A stretch of 10,380 nucleotides of DNA from an uncultured Collinsella sp. (GCA_902470265.1 CABRFW010000043.1:1-10380), one strand, 5' to 3'; shown: positions 1 to 8,445, numbered from the stretch's first letter. Program-made: numbers and translations. The notes: generated by a model from the letters alone, not told the origin.

Positions 1-412
1 CGCCCAGCGTGTTGATGTCGATGACCTGCACCGCGCCCTCGGTCTTGTTGTAGAGCACGCTCGCCACGTTGGCCGGCACCAGGGCAATGTCGATATCGCC
101 TTGAATGACCTTGGGCACAATCTCGTCGGCGGCGGTGTTGATCGCAAAGTCGAACTCATTGTCCGTCTCGCCATCGGCAGCCTGGTCCATAAACTGCACC
201 AGGCCAATCGAGGTCGGCCCCTTGAGCGAGGCGGCGTGCACCTCGACCGACTCGGCAGCAGAACTGCCCGCAGCAGACCCGGCAGCCGAGTCCGCGGCGG
301 ACCCGGCACCGGCGGCCCCGCCGCCACAGCCCGCGAGCGCAAGCGACAGTGCACCCGCGGCAAGCGCCGAGGCAAACCCCCGGCGCGACACCTCAACATC
401 AAACGCGTGCAT
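1..412 (-). CDS. ABC transporter substrate-binding lipoprotein (3' part missing)
   Basis: The first 137 residues of a periplasmic-type binding protein that would deliver a small solute to an ABC importer from the outer face of the membrane. Residues 1-29 are an export signal: a twin-Arg motif (SRRGFA, residues 9-14), a hydrophobic stretch and a lipobox LAGC with Cys29 as the lipidated residue. Residues 30-60 are an Ala/Gly/Ser linker. The mature domain begins with LKGPTSIGLVQFM, followed by DEIVPKVIQGDIDIALVP and ASVLYNKTEG, which resemble the NMT1/SsuA-like binding proteins (COG0715 type). The substrate is unknown. The ATG at 412 lies 2 nt after the hydrogenase stop and has a GAGGGG ribosome site inside the hydrogenase gene, so it is translated as part of that operon. 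The window edge removes the C-terminus; a permease and ATPase would be expected beyond it. Confidence 0.85.
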   Translation of the reverse strand, partial: MHAFDVEVSRRGFASALAAGALSLALAGCGGGAAGAGSAADSAAGSAAGSSAAESVEVHAASLKGPTSIGLVQFMDQAADGETDNEFDFAINTAADEIVPKVIQGDIDIALVPANVASVLYNKTEGAVQVIDINTLG

Positions 413-414
413 CG

Positions 415-2226
415 CTAGCACGTCCCCTCGTTAGGCATCGCCCATGCGTGATGGTCGGTATGCAGCAGCTCCTCGGCCAGCGGCGAGAGCGGCTCACCCA
501 AAAACTCGCGGTAGCACGCCTGGACATCGGGATTCTCGTGCGAGAAGCGAATGTCCGCAGCGGCATCCAGGCCCCACAGCACCTGACCGCGCTCGGCTGC
601 CAGCTCGCAGCCGTCGTGGATGGGCTGACCGCCGCCGCCGACGCAGCCGCCCGGGCACGCCATGACCTCAACGAAGTCATAGTTCACGCGGCCGTCGCGA
701 ATCGCGTCGAGCAGGCGGGCGGCGTTGCCCAGCCCGTGTGCCACGGCGACGCGCACCTTGGTGCCATCGATATCGGCCACGGCCTCCTTCCAGCCGTCCA
801 GGCCGCGCACATCGGTAAAGAAGTCCGCGTCGGGGTTCTTGCCCGTCACCAGGTAATAGGCCGAGCGCACGGCGGCCTCCATCACACCGCCCGTGGCGCC
901 AAAGATCACACCCGCACCCGTGCCAAAGCCCAGCGGCGTATCGAGCGGCTCCTCGACCAGCGTATCCACGCTCACGTGGCTCGCGCGGATCATGCGCACC
1001 ATCTCGCGCACCGTCAGCGCAACGTCCACGTCGGGCGTGCCGTCCTCGCCCACCATGCTCGGCAGCGCGCACTCGGCCTTCTTGGCCGTGCACGGCATAA
1101 CGGACACCACAAACAGGCGCTCGGGCTCCACGCCCAGCACCTTGGCGTAGTAGGTCTTGGCGATGGCGCCGAACATCTGCTGCGGCGACTTTGACGTGGA
1201 GAGCCTGTCGACAAACTCGGGGTAACGTGCCTTCACAAAGCGTACCCAGCCCGGGCAGCAGCTCGTGAACATGGGCCAGCCGCGGCTGTCACCCTCGCCC
1301 TTGGCGGCCTTACCCAGGCGCTCGAGCAGCTCGGAGCCCTCCTCCATAATGGTGAGATCGGCCGAGAAGTCGGTGTCGAACACGTACTCAAAGCCCACGC
1401 GGCGCAGCGCACAGGCCAGGCGCTCGACGGTGGCCTCCTCGCGCAGAATGCCGAGCTCCTCGCCCCAGGCGCTACGCACGGCCGGCGCAATCTGCACCAG
1501 CACGATCTTGTCGGGATCGGCGATGGCATCGAACACGGTCTCGGTATCGTCACGCTCGCGCAGGGCGCCCGTCGGGCAATGCGTGATGCACTGGCCGCAC
1601 GCGACGCAATCAGTCTTGCCGATCGGCGCACGCCCGCGGGTGCCCACGGCGGTATGCGTGGCGCGGTTGGTCAGATCCCAAATCCCTAAGCCCTGCACGC
1701 TCTCGCACACCTTGATGCAACGCATGCATTTAATGCACTTGTCGTTATCGCGGATGATGGGGAAATCGAAGTCCCAGCCCTCGCGTGCCAGGTGCTGCTC
1801 GTACGGCAGATAGAAGATGCCCAGGTCGTTGGCGATGGTCTGCAGGTTGCAGTTACCACTGCGCACGCAGCTCGTACAGCGCGAGTCGTGTTGGGACAGT
1901 AGCAGCTGCACGTTGGTGCGACGCGCCTCGCGGGCCTTGGGGCTGTTGGTGTGGACCACCATGCCGTCGAGCACGTAGTTGTTGCAGGCGGCAACCAGCT
2001 GGTCGCAGCCCTCAACCTCGACCACGCACGCGCGGCAGCCGCCGATCTCGTTTAGATCGCGCAGGTAGCACAGGGTGGGAATCTGGATACCGACGGACTT
2101 GGCCGCGTCCAGGATCGTGGTGTGCTCGGGCACCACGACCTCGCAATTATCGATAGTGAGCTTGACCATGTTGAGTGCTCCGCTTTCGGTGTTGTCGCTG
2201 ACAGTGGGGTTGTTGGGCTCTACCAT
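415..2226 (-). CDS. hydA: [FeFe] hydrogenase, group A, multidomain
   Basis: Catalyses reversible H2 oxidation/proton reduction, normally in the cytoplasm. The 603 residues hold every expected domain: a [2Fe-2S] ferredoxin-like domain (C53, C64, C67, C81), a His-Cys3 [4Fe-4S] site (H113, C117, C120, C126), two [4Fe-4S] clusters (C164/167/170/174 and C207/210/213/217), and the H-cluster domain with TSCCPGW (321-327), MPCTAKKAE (377-385) and ACPGGCVGGGGQP (523-535). C324, C379, C524 and C528 fit the H-cluster ligands, with nearly the spacing of the clostridial CpI enzyme; C323 matches its proton-relay Cys. A small-subunit-like tail is fused at the end. Start: ATG 2226 has a strong GGGAGGA site and overlaps the upstream stop by 7 nt. 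The in-frame ATG at 2169 (584 aa) has GGAG and begins nearer the usual family start, so it is an alternative. No HydEFG maturase genes are in the window. Confidence 0.97.
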   Translation of the reverse strand: MVEPNNPTVSDNTESGALNMVKLTIDNCEVVVPEHTTILDAAKSVGIQIPTLCYLRDLNEIGGCRACVVEVEGCDQLVAACNNYVLDGMVVHTNSPKAREARRTNVQLLLSQHDSRCTSCVRSGNCNLQTIANDLGIFYLPYEQHLAREGWDFDFPIIRDNDKCIKCMRCIKVCESVQGLGIWDLTNRATHTAVGTRGRAPIGKTDCVACGQCITHCPTGALRERDDTETVFDAIADPDKIVLVQIAPAVRSAWGEELGILREEATVERLACALRRVGFEYVFDTDFSADLTIMEEGSELLERLGKAAKGEGDSRGWPMFTSCCPGWVRFVKARYPEFVDRLSTSKSPQQMFGAIAKTYYAKVLGVEPERLFVVSVMPCTAKKAECALPSMVGEDGTPDVDVALTVREMVRMIRASHVSVDTLVEEPLDTPLGFGTGAGVIFGATGGVMEAAVRSAYYLVTGKNPDADFFTDVRGLDGWKEAVADIDGTKVRVAVAHGLGNAARLLDAIRDGRVNYDFVEVMACPGGCVGGGGQPIHDGCELAAERGQVLWGLDAAADIRFSHENPDVQACYREFLGEPLSPLAEELLHTDHHAWAMPNEGTC

Positions 2227-4052
2227 TCCAGGTTCCTCCCTCCGCGGAACGCGCCAAAGCCAAAGTGGTCGCAACGCAGGCAGCGGCTTGCCTCCTGGCG
2301 TGCCTCCTCCTCGGTGAGGCCCTGCTCGACCAGATTCCAATCGTGGATGCGCTCGCCGGCCTCGCGCTCGCCCAGCTCGCAGCGGCCGCACTCGTGCTTG
2401 CCCTTAAACTGCACGGTCGGCAGCTCCACGTCGAGCTTTATCTTGTGGTCAAAGCCCAGGTAGCGGTCGATGTTTGCCGAAGCAACGCGACCGGCGTTGA
2501 TCGCCCGGATGACGGTGGCGGGACCGGTCTGGCAGTCACCGCCGCTAAAGAGGCCATCGAAGTCGGGCACGGCGCCATCCGAATCGGTGACGATGCGACC
2601 CCACTTGCAGGCGATGCCCATGTCCTCAAACGGCTTGGAATCGATGTCCTGGCCAATGGCCACAAACACGCGCTCGCAGGGAATGACGCGCTCGGGCGTG
2701 GCTGCGGCACGCGGGGCCGGACGTCCACGGCGGGGCTCGCCGATAATCTGCGGCTGCACGCGCAGGCCACTCACGCGACCGTCCTCGCCCGTCTCGATAG
2801 CGAGCGGTGCGGTGAGCTCCAGAACCTCGCACCCCTCGGCCTGGGCGCCGGCGATCTCGGCATCCTGGGCCGTCATGTCGCAGATGCGGCGGCGGTAGAC
2901 GATGCTCACCTTTTCGGCACCGCAACGCACGGCAGAGCGCGCCACGTCCATGGCCACATTGCCGCCGCCGATGACGCACACGCGCTGGCCGCTCAGGTCG
3001 GGCAGTTCGTCGTCGCCGATGGCACGCAGCATCTTGACGGCCGACTCCACGCCGGGCGCCTCTTCGCCCGGAAGGCCGAGCTTCTTATCGCTGTGGGCGC
3101 CAATGGCTAGGTAGACGGCATCGAACTCGTCGCGCAGGCGGGCAAGCTCCTCGCCGTTGACGGAGTGGTCGAGTTCCACGTCGATGCCGGCGCTCAAGAT
3201 CCAGTCGATCTCGGCCTGCAGGCGCTCGCGCGGCAGGCGGTAGCTGGGGATGCCGTAGCGCAACATGCCGCCCAAGTGATGACGCTGCTCAAAGATCGTC
3301 ACCTTATGGCCCATCACGGCCAGATAGTAGGCACAGGAAAGGCCGGCCGGGCCGCCGCCGATCACGGCAATGCGCTTGCCGGTGTTGTCGGCCACGCTGG
3401 GCTTGTAATCGTTGAGGTCGCTGTGCTCAACGGCAAAACGCTTGAGGGCGAGGATGTTCATGGGATCGTCGACCATGCCGCGACGGCAGTGCATCTCGCA
3501 GGGATGCTCGCACACCAAACCGCAGACGAGCGGCAGCGGGTTGTTCTTGCGGATGACCTTGACGGCATCGGCATAGCGGCCGGCCTCGACCAACGAAATG
3601 TAACCGGGAATGTCGACGTGCGCCGGGCAGCCCGAGACGCACGGGACGCGGGCCTCGCGGTCAAAGCCACAGGAGTGCTCGCGGATATGGTGCTCAAAAT
3701 CATCGCGGAAACCGCGGATGGCGGTGAGTGCCATGGCGCCGGCCTCGTAGCCGATGGCGCAGTCGCTCGAAAGGTAGATGGTGCGGGCCGTGCGCTCAAT
3801 CAAGTTGAGCGTGGACTCGTCGGCGCGGCCCTCGAGCACATCGGCGAGCAGGTCGCTCAGCGCGCTCAGGCCCACGCGGCAGGGCGTGCACTTGCCGCAG
3901 CTCTGGGTGGAGCACAGGTTGACGAGCGCCGCCGTAAACTCGACGGGGCACGGGGCGAGCGAGCTCACCGCCAGACGACGTCCGAGTGCATCGTGCAGGT
4001 CGTCCATGACGGCCTGAGCGTGGCTGCGTTCCATTACGTGCAGTCGAGCCAT
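2220..4052 (-). CDS. NuoF-type Fe-S / GltD-like FAD-NAD(P) oxidoreductase, hydrogenase partner
   Basis: Probable electron-transfer subunit linking the hydrogenase to NAD(P)H. The 610 residues show, in order: a short domain like the C-terminal iron-sulfur part of NuoF (SCGKCTPCRVG, C52/C55/C58 plus C98) without the FMN/NADH-binding part of NuoF; a GltD-type double [4Fe-4S] domain (C138, C142, C177, C181, C185, C189); an FAD Rossmann motif GGGPAGLSCA (232-241); a second nucleotide-binding motif GGGNVAMDVA (362-371); the FAD-closing segment FSGGDCQTGPATVIRAINAG (502-521); and a tail with CGRC (555-558) and CLRC (591-594). The resemblance is to glutamate-synthase small subunits and NfnB/HytB-like proteins. 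ATG 4052 is chosen for its GAGGGG site; an in-frame GTG at 4067 lacks one. It is the first gene of the operon. NAD versus NADP preference and a bifurcating role are not decided by the sequence. Confidence 0.9.
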   Translation of the reverse strand: MARLHVMERSHAQAVMDDLHDALGRRLAVSSLAPCPVEFTAALVNLCSTQSCGKCTPCRVGLSALSDLLADVLEGRADESTLNLIERTARTIYLSSDCAIGYEAGAMALTAIRGFRDDFEHHIREHSCGFDREARVPCVSGCPAHVDIPGYISLVEAGRYADAVKVIRKNNPLPLVCGLVCEHPCEMHCRRGMVDDPMNILALKRFAVEHSDLNDYKPSVADNTGKRIAVIGGGPAGLSCAYYLAVMGHKVTIFEQRHHLGGMLRYGIPSYRLPRERLQAEIDWILSAGIDVELDHSVNGEELARLRDEFDAVYLAIGAHSDKKLGLPGEEAPGVESAVKMLRAIGDDELPDLSGQRVCVIGGGNVAMDVARSAVRCGAEKVSIVYRRRICDMTAQDAEIAGAQAEGCEVLELTAPLAIETGEDGRVSGLRVQPQIIGEPRRGRPAPRAAATPERVIPCERVFVAIGQDIDSKPFEDMGIACKWGRIVTDSDGAVPDFDGLFSGGDCQTGPATVIRAINAGRVASANIDRYLGFDHKIKLDVELPTVQFKGKHECGRCELGEREAGERIHDWNLVEQGLTEEEARQEASRCLRCDHFGFGAFRGGRNLEW

Positions 4053-4212
4053 AAGATCCCCTCTCACATGGCAGCCCGGAGGCGAGGCCGGGCGAAATTG
4101 CTACACGCACAACATTGACCTAAAAAGTTGTGAGGTCTCCATACGGTTCGGCAGGCGGTATAAAATGTCACCCTCAGCGGTGAAATAGAACATTACCGCA
4201 GATAAATGCCAT

Positions 4213-4236
4213 ATTTGATAAAACGCGTTACCAAAT
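4213..4236. promoter_or_regulatory. Imperfect 9-6-9 dyad, possible operator
   Basis: Arms ATTTGATAA (4213-4221) and TTACCAAAT (4228-4236) are inverted repeats with one mismatch around the spacer AACGCG. The position, about 160 nt before the first gene of the hydrogenase operon, suits a regulator site. The layout recalls redox-regulator operators in general but does not match a Rex or FNR consensus well, so no regulator is named. Confidence 0.4.
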
Positions 4237-4291
4237 TGCAATATTCAATGTGAAAAAGAGCGCCTTACTATTTTTCCTTTTTGATCCGTTT

Positions 4292-4324
4292 TTGGTGCAA
4301 AAGGGCCAGGTTTGTTTGCACCAA
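4292..4324. repeat. Perfect 10-bp inverted repeat TTGGTGCAAA / TTTGCACCAA
   Basis: Arms at 4292-4301 and 4315-4324 are exact reverse complements separated by 13 nt. The half-site is the same as in the palindrome at 5180-5191 upstream of the flavodoxin-ferredoxin gene, and both are preceded on the plus strand by GATCC and a CGTTTT run. It begins 11 nt after the stop of that gene, but no T-run follows on the minus strand, so a regulatory site fits better than a terminator. Confidence 0.55.
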
Positions 4325-4335
4325 TCTCACTTGCG

Positions 4336-5097
4336 CTAGATGAAGAGCTCGCATTCCTTCCGCGCGACGCAAACCTTGCTCAGCATCTGGGAAACAGCGG
4401 ATAGTTTGTTGGAATCAAGCTTGCGAGCACCTCGCGGACATACGGCGATGCAGCGCATGCAGGAGATGCACGCCTCGCCAGCTGCTCGTTTGGGGTCACT
4501 CTTGTCGATAGCGCAAACGGGGCACGCCGCGGCGCATGCACCGCAGGAGACACAATCCTCTGTTGCCTCGGGTGCCATGCGGTGACCTCCGGCTTGTTTA
4601 TAAGGACGATTGCCGGGGATAGAGGGCCCGGACGCATCCTCAGCCAACAGCTTTTGCTGAATTTGCTGCGCAAACTCTGCGAGCTGCGCCGCATCCTGCG
4701 CATCCGGTCGCCCAGCAGCAAACTGACGAGCAACGGAATGCTCAGCAATAGCAGAAACCGCTGCAACAACCCTAAATACGGCGCGCTTCGCAACGTCCTC
4801 CAGCTCTACGAGCGTGTCCTCAAACGCGCGGTTTCCGTATACGCAAACCAAAACAGCCCGAGCCCCGTTGCCGCGCACCATGCCCAACCGGTCAGCCACC
4901 ACAGCCGGGATTCTACCGGCGTACGCCGGCACAGAGATTACGGCCACGTCGTCCTCAGTCATCGAGACAGCGCTGAAATCTAGCCCGCTATCGGCCAGAT
5001 CGACGGTAACGGTATTCTTGCCCAGTGCCCCGGCCACAAGGCCAGACACCTTCCGCGTTCCACCCGTCGGACTAAACACAATTTCGAATACGCTCAT
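4336..5097 (-). CDS. Flavodoxin-ferredoxin fusion protein (EFR1-type)
   Basis: Likely soluble electron carrier or small redox enzyme of 253 residues. The N-terminal half is flavodoxin-like: after the first strand comes SPTGGTRK (9-16), the FMN phosphate loop, with SVPAYAGRIP (55-64) and VYGNRAFEDTLVEL (86-99) at the expected places for the other FMN-contacting loops. The C-terminal part is a two-cluster ferredoxin: C182/C185/C188 with C192, and C210/C213/C216 with C220, each CxxCxxCxxxC(P). This domain order matches the family annotated as EFR1 ferrodoxin. The physiological partner is unknown; the nearby hydrogenase operon and a shared upstream motif make a role in the same redox network plausible. 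ATG 5097 has a GGGGAGG site; a longer reading from 5124 has no comparable site. The gene appears to be transcribed alone. Confidence 0.9.
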   Translation of the reverse strand: MSVFEIVFSPTGGTRKVSGLVAGALGKNTVTVDLADSGLDFSAVSMTEDDVAVISVPAYAGRIPAVVADRLGMVRGNGARAVLVCVYGNRAFEDTLVELEDVAKRAVFRVVAAVSAIAEHSVARQFAAGRPDAQDAAQLAEFAQQIQQKLLAEDASGPSIPGNRPYKQAGGHRMAPEATEDCVSCGACAAACPVCAIDKSDPKRAAGEACISCMRCIAVCPRGARKLDSNKLSAVSQMLSKVCVARKECELFI

Positions 5098-5153
5098 CGA
5101 GGCACCCTCCCCTACGCCTGGCAACGCGTCAAGCCGCTTTCACATCCAGCCAG

Positions 5154-5191
5154 AGTATACGGCGCATGGGATCCCCGTTTTGGTGCACCAA
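5154..5191 (-). promoter_or_regulatory. Putative promoter of the flavodoxin-ferredoxin gene
   Basis: On the minus strand a good -10 hexamer TATACT lies at 5159-5154, 56 nt before the start codon. No normal -35 is present. In its place, 20 nt upstream of the -10, sits the perfect palindrome TTGGTGCACCAA, whose centre would be near -39 to -40 from the expected start of transcription. That position is typical of an activator that replaces the -35 contact, so an activated promoter is inferred. Confidence 0.5.
5180..5191. promoter_or_regulatory. Perfect palindrome TTGGTGCACCAA, possible operator
   Basis: A 12-bp exact palindrome. Beside it, at 5192-5210, are further TGC/CACC half-site-like pieces (AGCACCCC, TGCACCC). 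The same half-site occurs twice at 4292-4324 in the hydrogenase control region. The regulator is unknown. Confidence 0.55.
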
Positions 5192-5307
5192 GCACCCCAA
5201 TGCACCCACCCTACGCTGTCTGCCTCTTCGTTTTGTATAAATTACGGTACAGATTGCATATACTTACTGGATACCGCCGCGTTCTCCTGAGGTACCCCAT
5301 CCCGGCA

Positions 5308-5542
5308 CGTGCAAAAAACGGAGTATTCTGCAACGTGACCGCGTCAGCACCGCCGCGGGTGGGCAAAACTGTAGGGCGCCGTATCATTCTAAGTCCCGAC
5401 ATGGCGAGAATGACGCGCCCCTGCTCCGGAAAACGGCGAAATCTGACTCAGAACGCTCGCTAGGGATATCCGAAGGCCACCGTTGGCGACGTCGAATCAT
5501 ATGCAGACAACTCGAACTGCAGAATACTCCAAAAAATGCACG
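5308..5542. repeat. Distant inverted repeat pair, 25-nt arms
   Basis: The left arm (5308-5332) reads CGTGCA, AAAAAC, GGAGTATTCTGCA. The right arm (5518-5542), read on the minus strand, gives CGTGCA, TTTTTT, GGAGTATTCTGCA. The 6-nt and 13-nt blocks are identical and equally spaced, while the middle six bases do not match. The arms enclose 185 nt. This may be the ends of a small non-autonomous element of about 235 bp, or two oppositely oriented copies of a protein-binding site. Confidence 0.5.
5374..5420. repeat. Imperfect hairpin between the inverted pair
   Basis: GGGCGCCGTATCATTCT (5374-5390) faces AGAATGACGCGCCC (5407-5420) across a 16-nt loop. The paired blocks are TCATTCT/AGAATGA and GGGCGC/GCGCCC, with a small bulge on the left arm. 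It has no terminal T-run in either direction, so it is not a terminator. Confidence 0.4.
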
Positions 5543-5643
5543 GCGCACCCCATGGGACCCATTGCTGCATGGCAGAAAATAGGTCCTCGGCATCCCCCAG
5601 ATGCATTCCCGAGAACATCACGTTTGAATTAGCGATGGACACG

Positions 5644-5682
5644 GCAAACAAAAGGGCCCGAGCGTTGTTTGCTCGGGCCCTT
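5644..5682 (-). terminator. Rho-independent terminator of the DEAD-box helicase gene
   Basis: A perfect 12-bp stem AAGGGCCCGAGC (5652-5663) / GCTCGGGCCCTT (5671-5682) with a 7-nt loop. Read on the minus strand the stem runs into TTTTGTTTG, a good T-tract. It starts 32 nt after the helicase stop codon at 5715. Confidence 0.9.
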
Positions 5683-5714
5683 AGCTTGTCTCACGCTAGC
5701 GCGCGATGCGCATC

Positions 5715-7964
<2,250 letters not shown>

Positions 7965-8233
7965 ATGTTGTTGTTCCTTATCTGCACGCGTCATGAGCGC
8001 GTCATGCGGCCGCGCGGGCGTGCTTGGTAGTGCGCTAATACATACAAAAACAGGTGCGCACAGAGAGGACGTTGCTCAGCACGCTGGCGATCGCTTTGGC
8101 AGCCCTATCACGCGCCGTCCAGACGCAGCAGCTCTAAGCGATGGAGCAGATTCGCCGCCGGTTAGTATACCCGTGCTTCGCATGCCCCCACGTAAACCAC
8201 AGATGACGGGGCGGACGAGGTGGGCCCGGCTGA
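7965..8233. other. Helicase leader and upstream region
   Basis: No gene seen. On the minus strand a TGTATGTATTAG stretch (about 8031-8043), preceded by a run of T, may be the helicase -10 region, which would give a leader of some 60 nt. No clear -35 was found. GCGTCATG occurs twice, at 7989-7996 and 7999-8006. A TTAGTATAC at 8162-8170 on the plus strand could be another -10 but has no obvious gene to serve. Confidence 0.3.
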
Positions 8234-8294
8234 TTGTCTCAATCTGTAACATCTACAGGGCGAATCTTCCTCTACGTGTTACAGATCGAGACAA
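8234..8294. repeat. Long inverted repeat 1 (18-nt arms, 25-nt loop)
   Basis: The left arm TTGTCTCAATCTGTAACA (8234-8251) and right arm TGTTACAGATCGAGACAA (8277-8294) match at 17 of 18 positions as reverse complements. It is directly followed by a second inverted repeat using the same core, GTCTCAATCTGTAACA. There is no T-run on either side, so it is not a simple terminator. Confidence 0.75.
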
Positions 8295-8316
8295 ACGGTC
8301 GACACGGTTCACAAGC

Positions 8317-8373
8317 GTCTCAATCTGTAACAATTACCGAGTAAAATCGGTCCTAATTGTTATAGATCAAGAC
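8317..8373. repeat. Long inverted repeat 2 (20-nt arms plus inner stem)
   Basis: The left arm GTCTCAATCTGTAACAATTA (8317-8336) and right arm TAATTGTTATAGATCAAGAC (8354-8373) match at 17 of 20 positions. Inside, CCGA (8337-8340) pairs with TCGG (8347-8350) around the loop GTAAAA, leaving TCC as a bulge, so RNA could form a stem of about 24 pairs. The first 16 nt of the left arm equal the core of inverted repeat 1, 81 nt upstream. Confidence 0.75.
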
Positions 8374-8439
8374 AGAGGGGGATTTCCGTCCAGTCCAAAC
8401 CAAATCTCTCGGTCTTCCTGCAATTTCGAACATGTGGCC

Positions 8440-8445
8440 TATAAT
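8440..8445 (+). promoter_or_regulatory. -10 element TATAAT, probable promoter of the FHA gene
   Basis: A perfect TATAAT about 108 nt before the FHA start codon. The bases at -35 spacing (CCTGCA, 8417-8422) are a poor match. A second, TATATT-like stretch lies at 8463-8469. The inverted repeats end about 45 nt upstream of the likely -35 region, so they could act as upstream control sites. Confidence 0.5.

Larger units (their letters stand above)
4053..4335 (-). promoter_or_regulatory. AT-rich control region upstream of the hydrogenase operon
   Basis: No gene is visible in these 283 nt, which are far richer in A/T than the flanking genes. They lie between the flavodoxin-ferredoxin gene and the hydrogenase operon, both on the minus strand, and must hold the operon promoter. 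They contain two dyads, listed separately. A weak -10-like TATACC (minus strand, about 4158-4163) lacks a good -35. An alternative TAGTAA (minus strand, 4265-4270) sits about 21 nt downstream of a TTTGCACCAA element, like the arrangement before the upstream gene. The leader would be about 100 or 200 nt long, depending on which is used. The exact start site cannot be fixed by reading. Confidence 0.55.
5192..5650. other. Gene-poor intergenic segment with inverted repeats
   Basis: No convincing gene. The only candidate reading frame of note is a 63-codon minus frame (5460-5651) opening with TTG, without a ribosome site, and with its body crossing one arm of the inverted pair; it was not accepted. 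The segment holds an inverted pair at 5308-5332/5518-5542, a hairpin at 5374-5420, and a short CAATCTGTA element (minus strand, 5256-5248) that recurs in the repeats at 8234-8373. It could be a small mobile-element remnant or an untranslated RNA. Confidence 0.4.

Noticed and set aside
349..1194. Long plus-strand frames opposite the hydrogenase and oxidoreductase genes (also 2265-3110 and 3165-4118)
   Set aside because: The minus-strand genes show full family motifs; these frames are His/Ala/Arg-rich shadows with no recognisable domain.
4292..4324. Rho-independent terminator for the flavodoxin-ferredoxin gene
   Set aside because: The stem is followed on the minus strand by AAACGG, not a T-run, and its half-site recurs in a promoter position at 5180-5191.
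5460..5651. 63-residue minus-strand peptide
   Set aside because: It has a TTG start with no ribosome site, begins at the helicase terminator, and its body is partly one arm of the 5308-5542 inverted pair.
8234..8373. CRISPR array
   Set aside because: The four units alternate in orientation and form two inverted pairs; there are no regular direct repeats with unique spacers and no cas genes.
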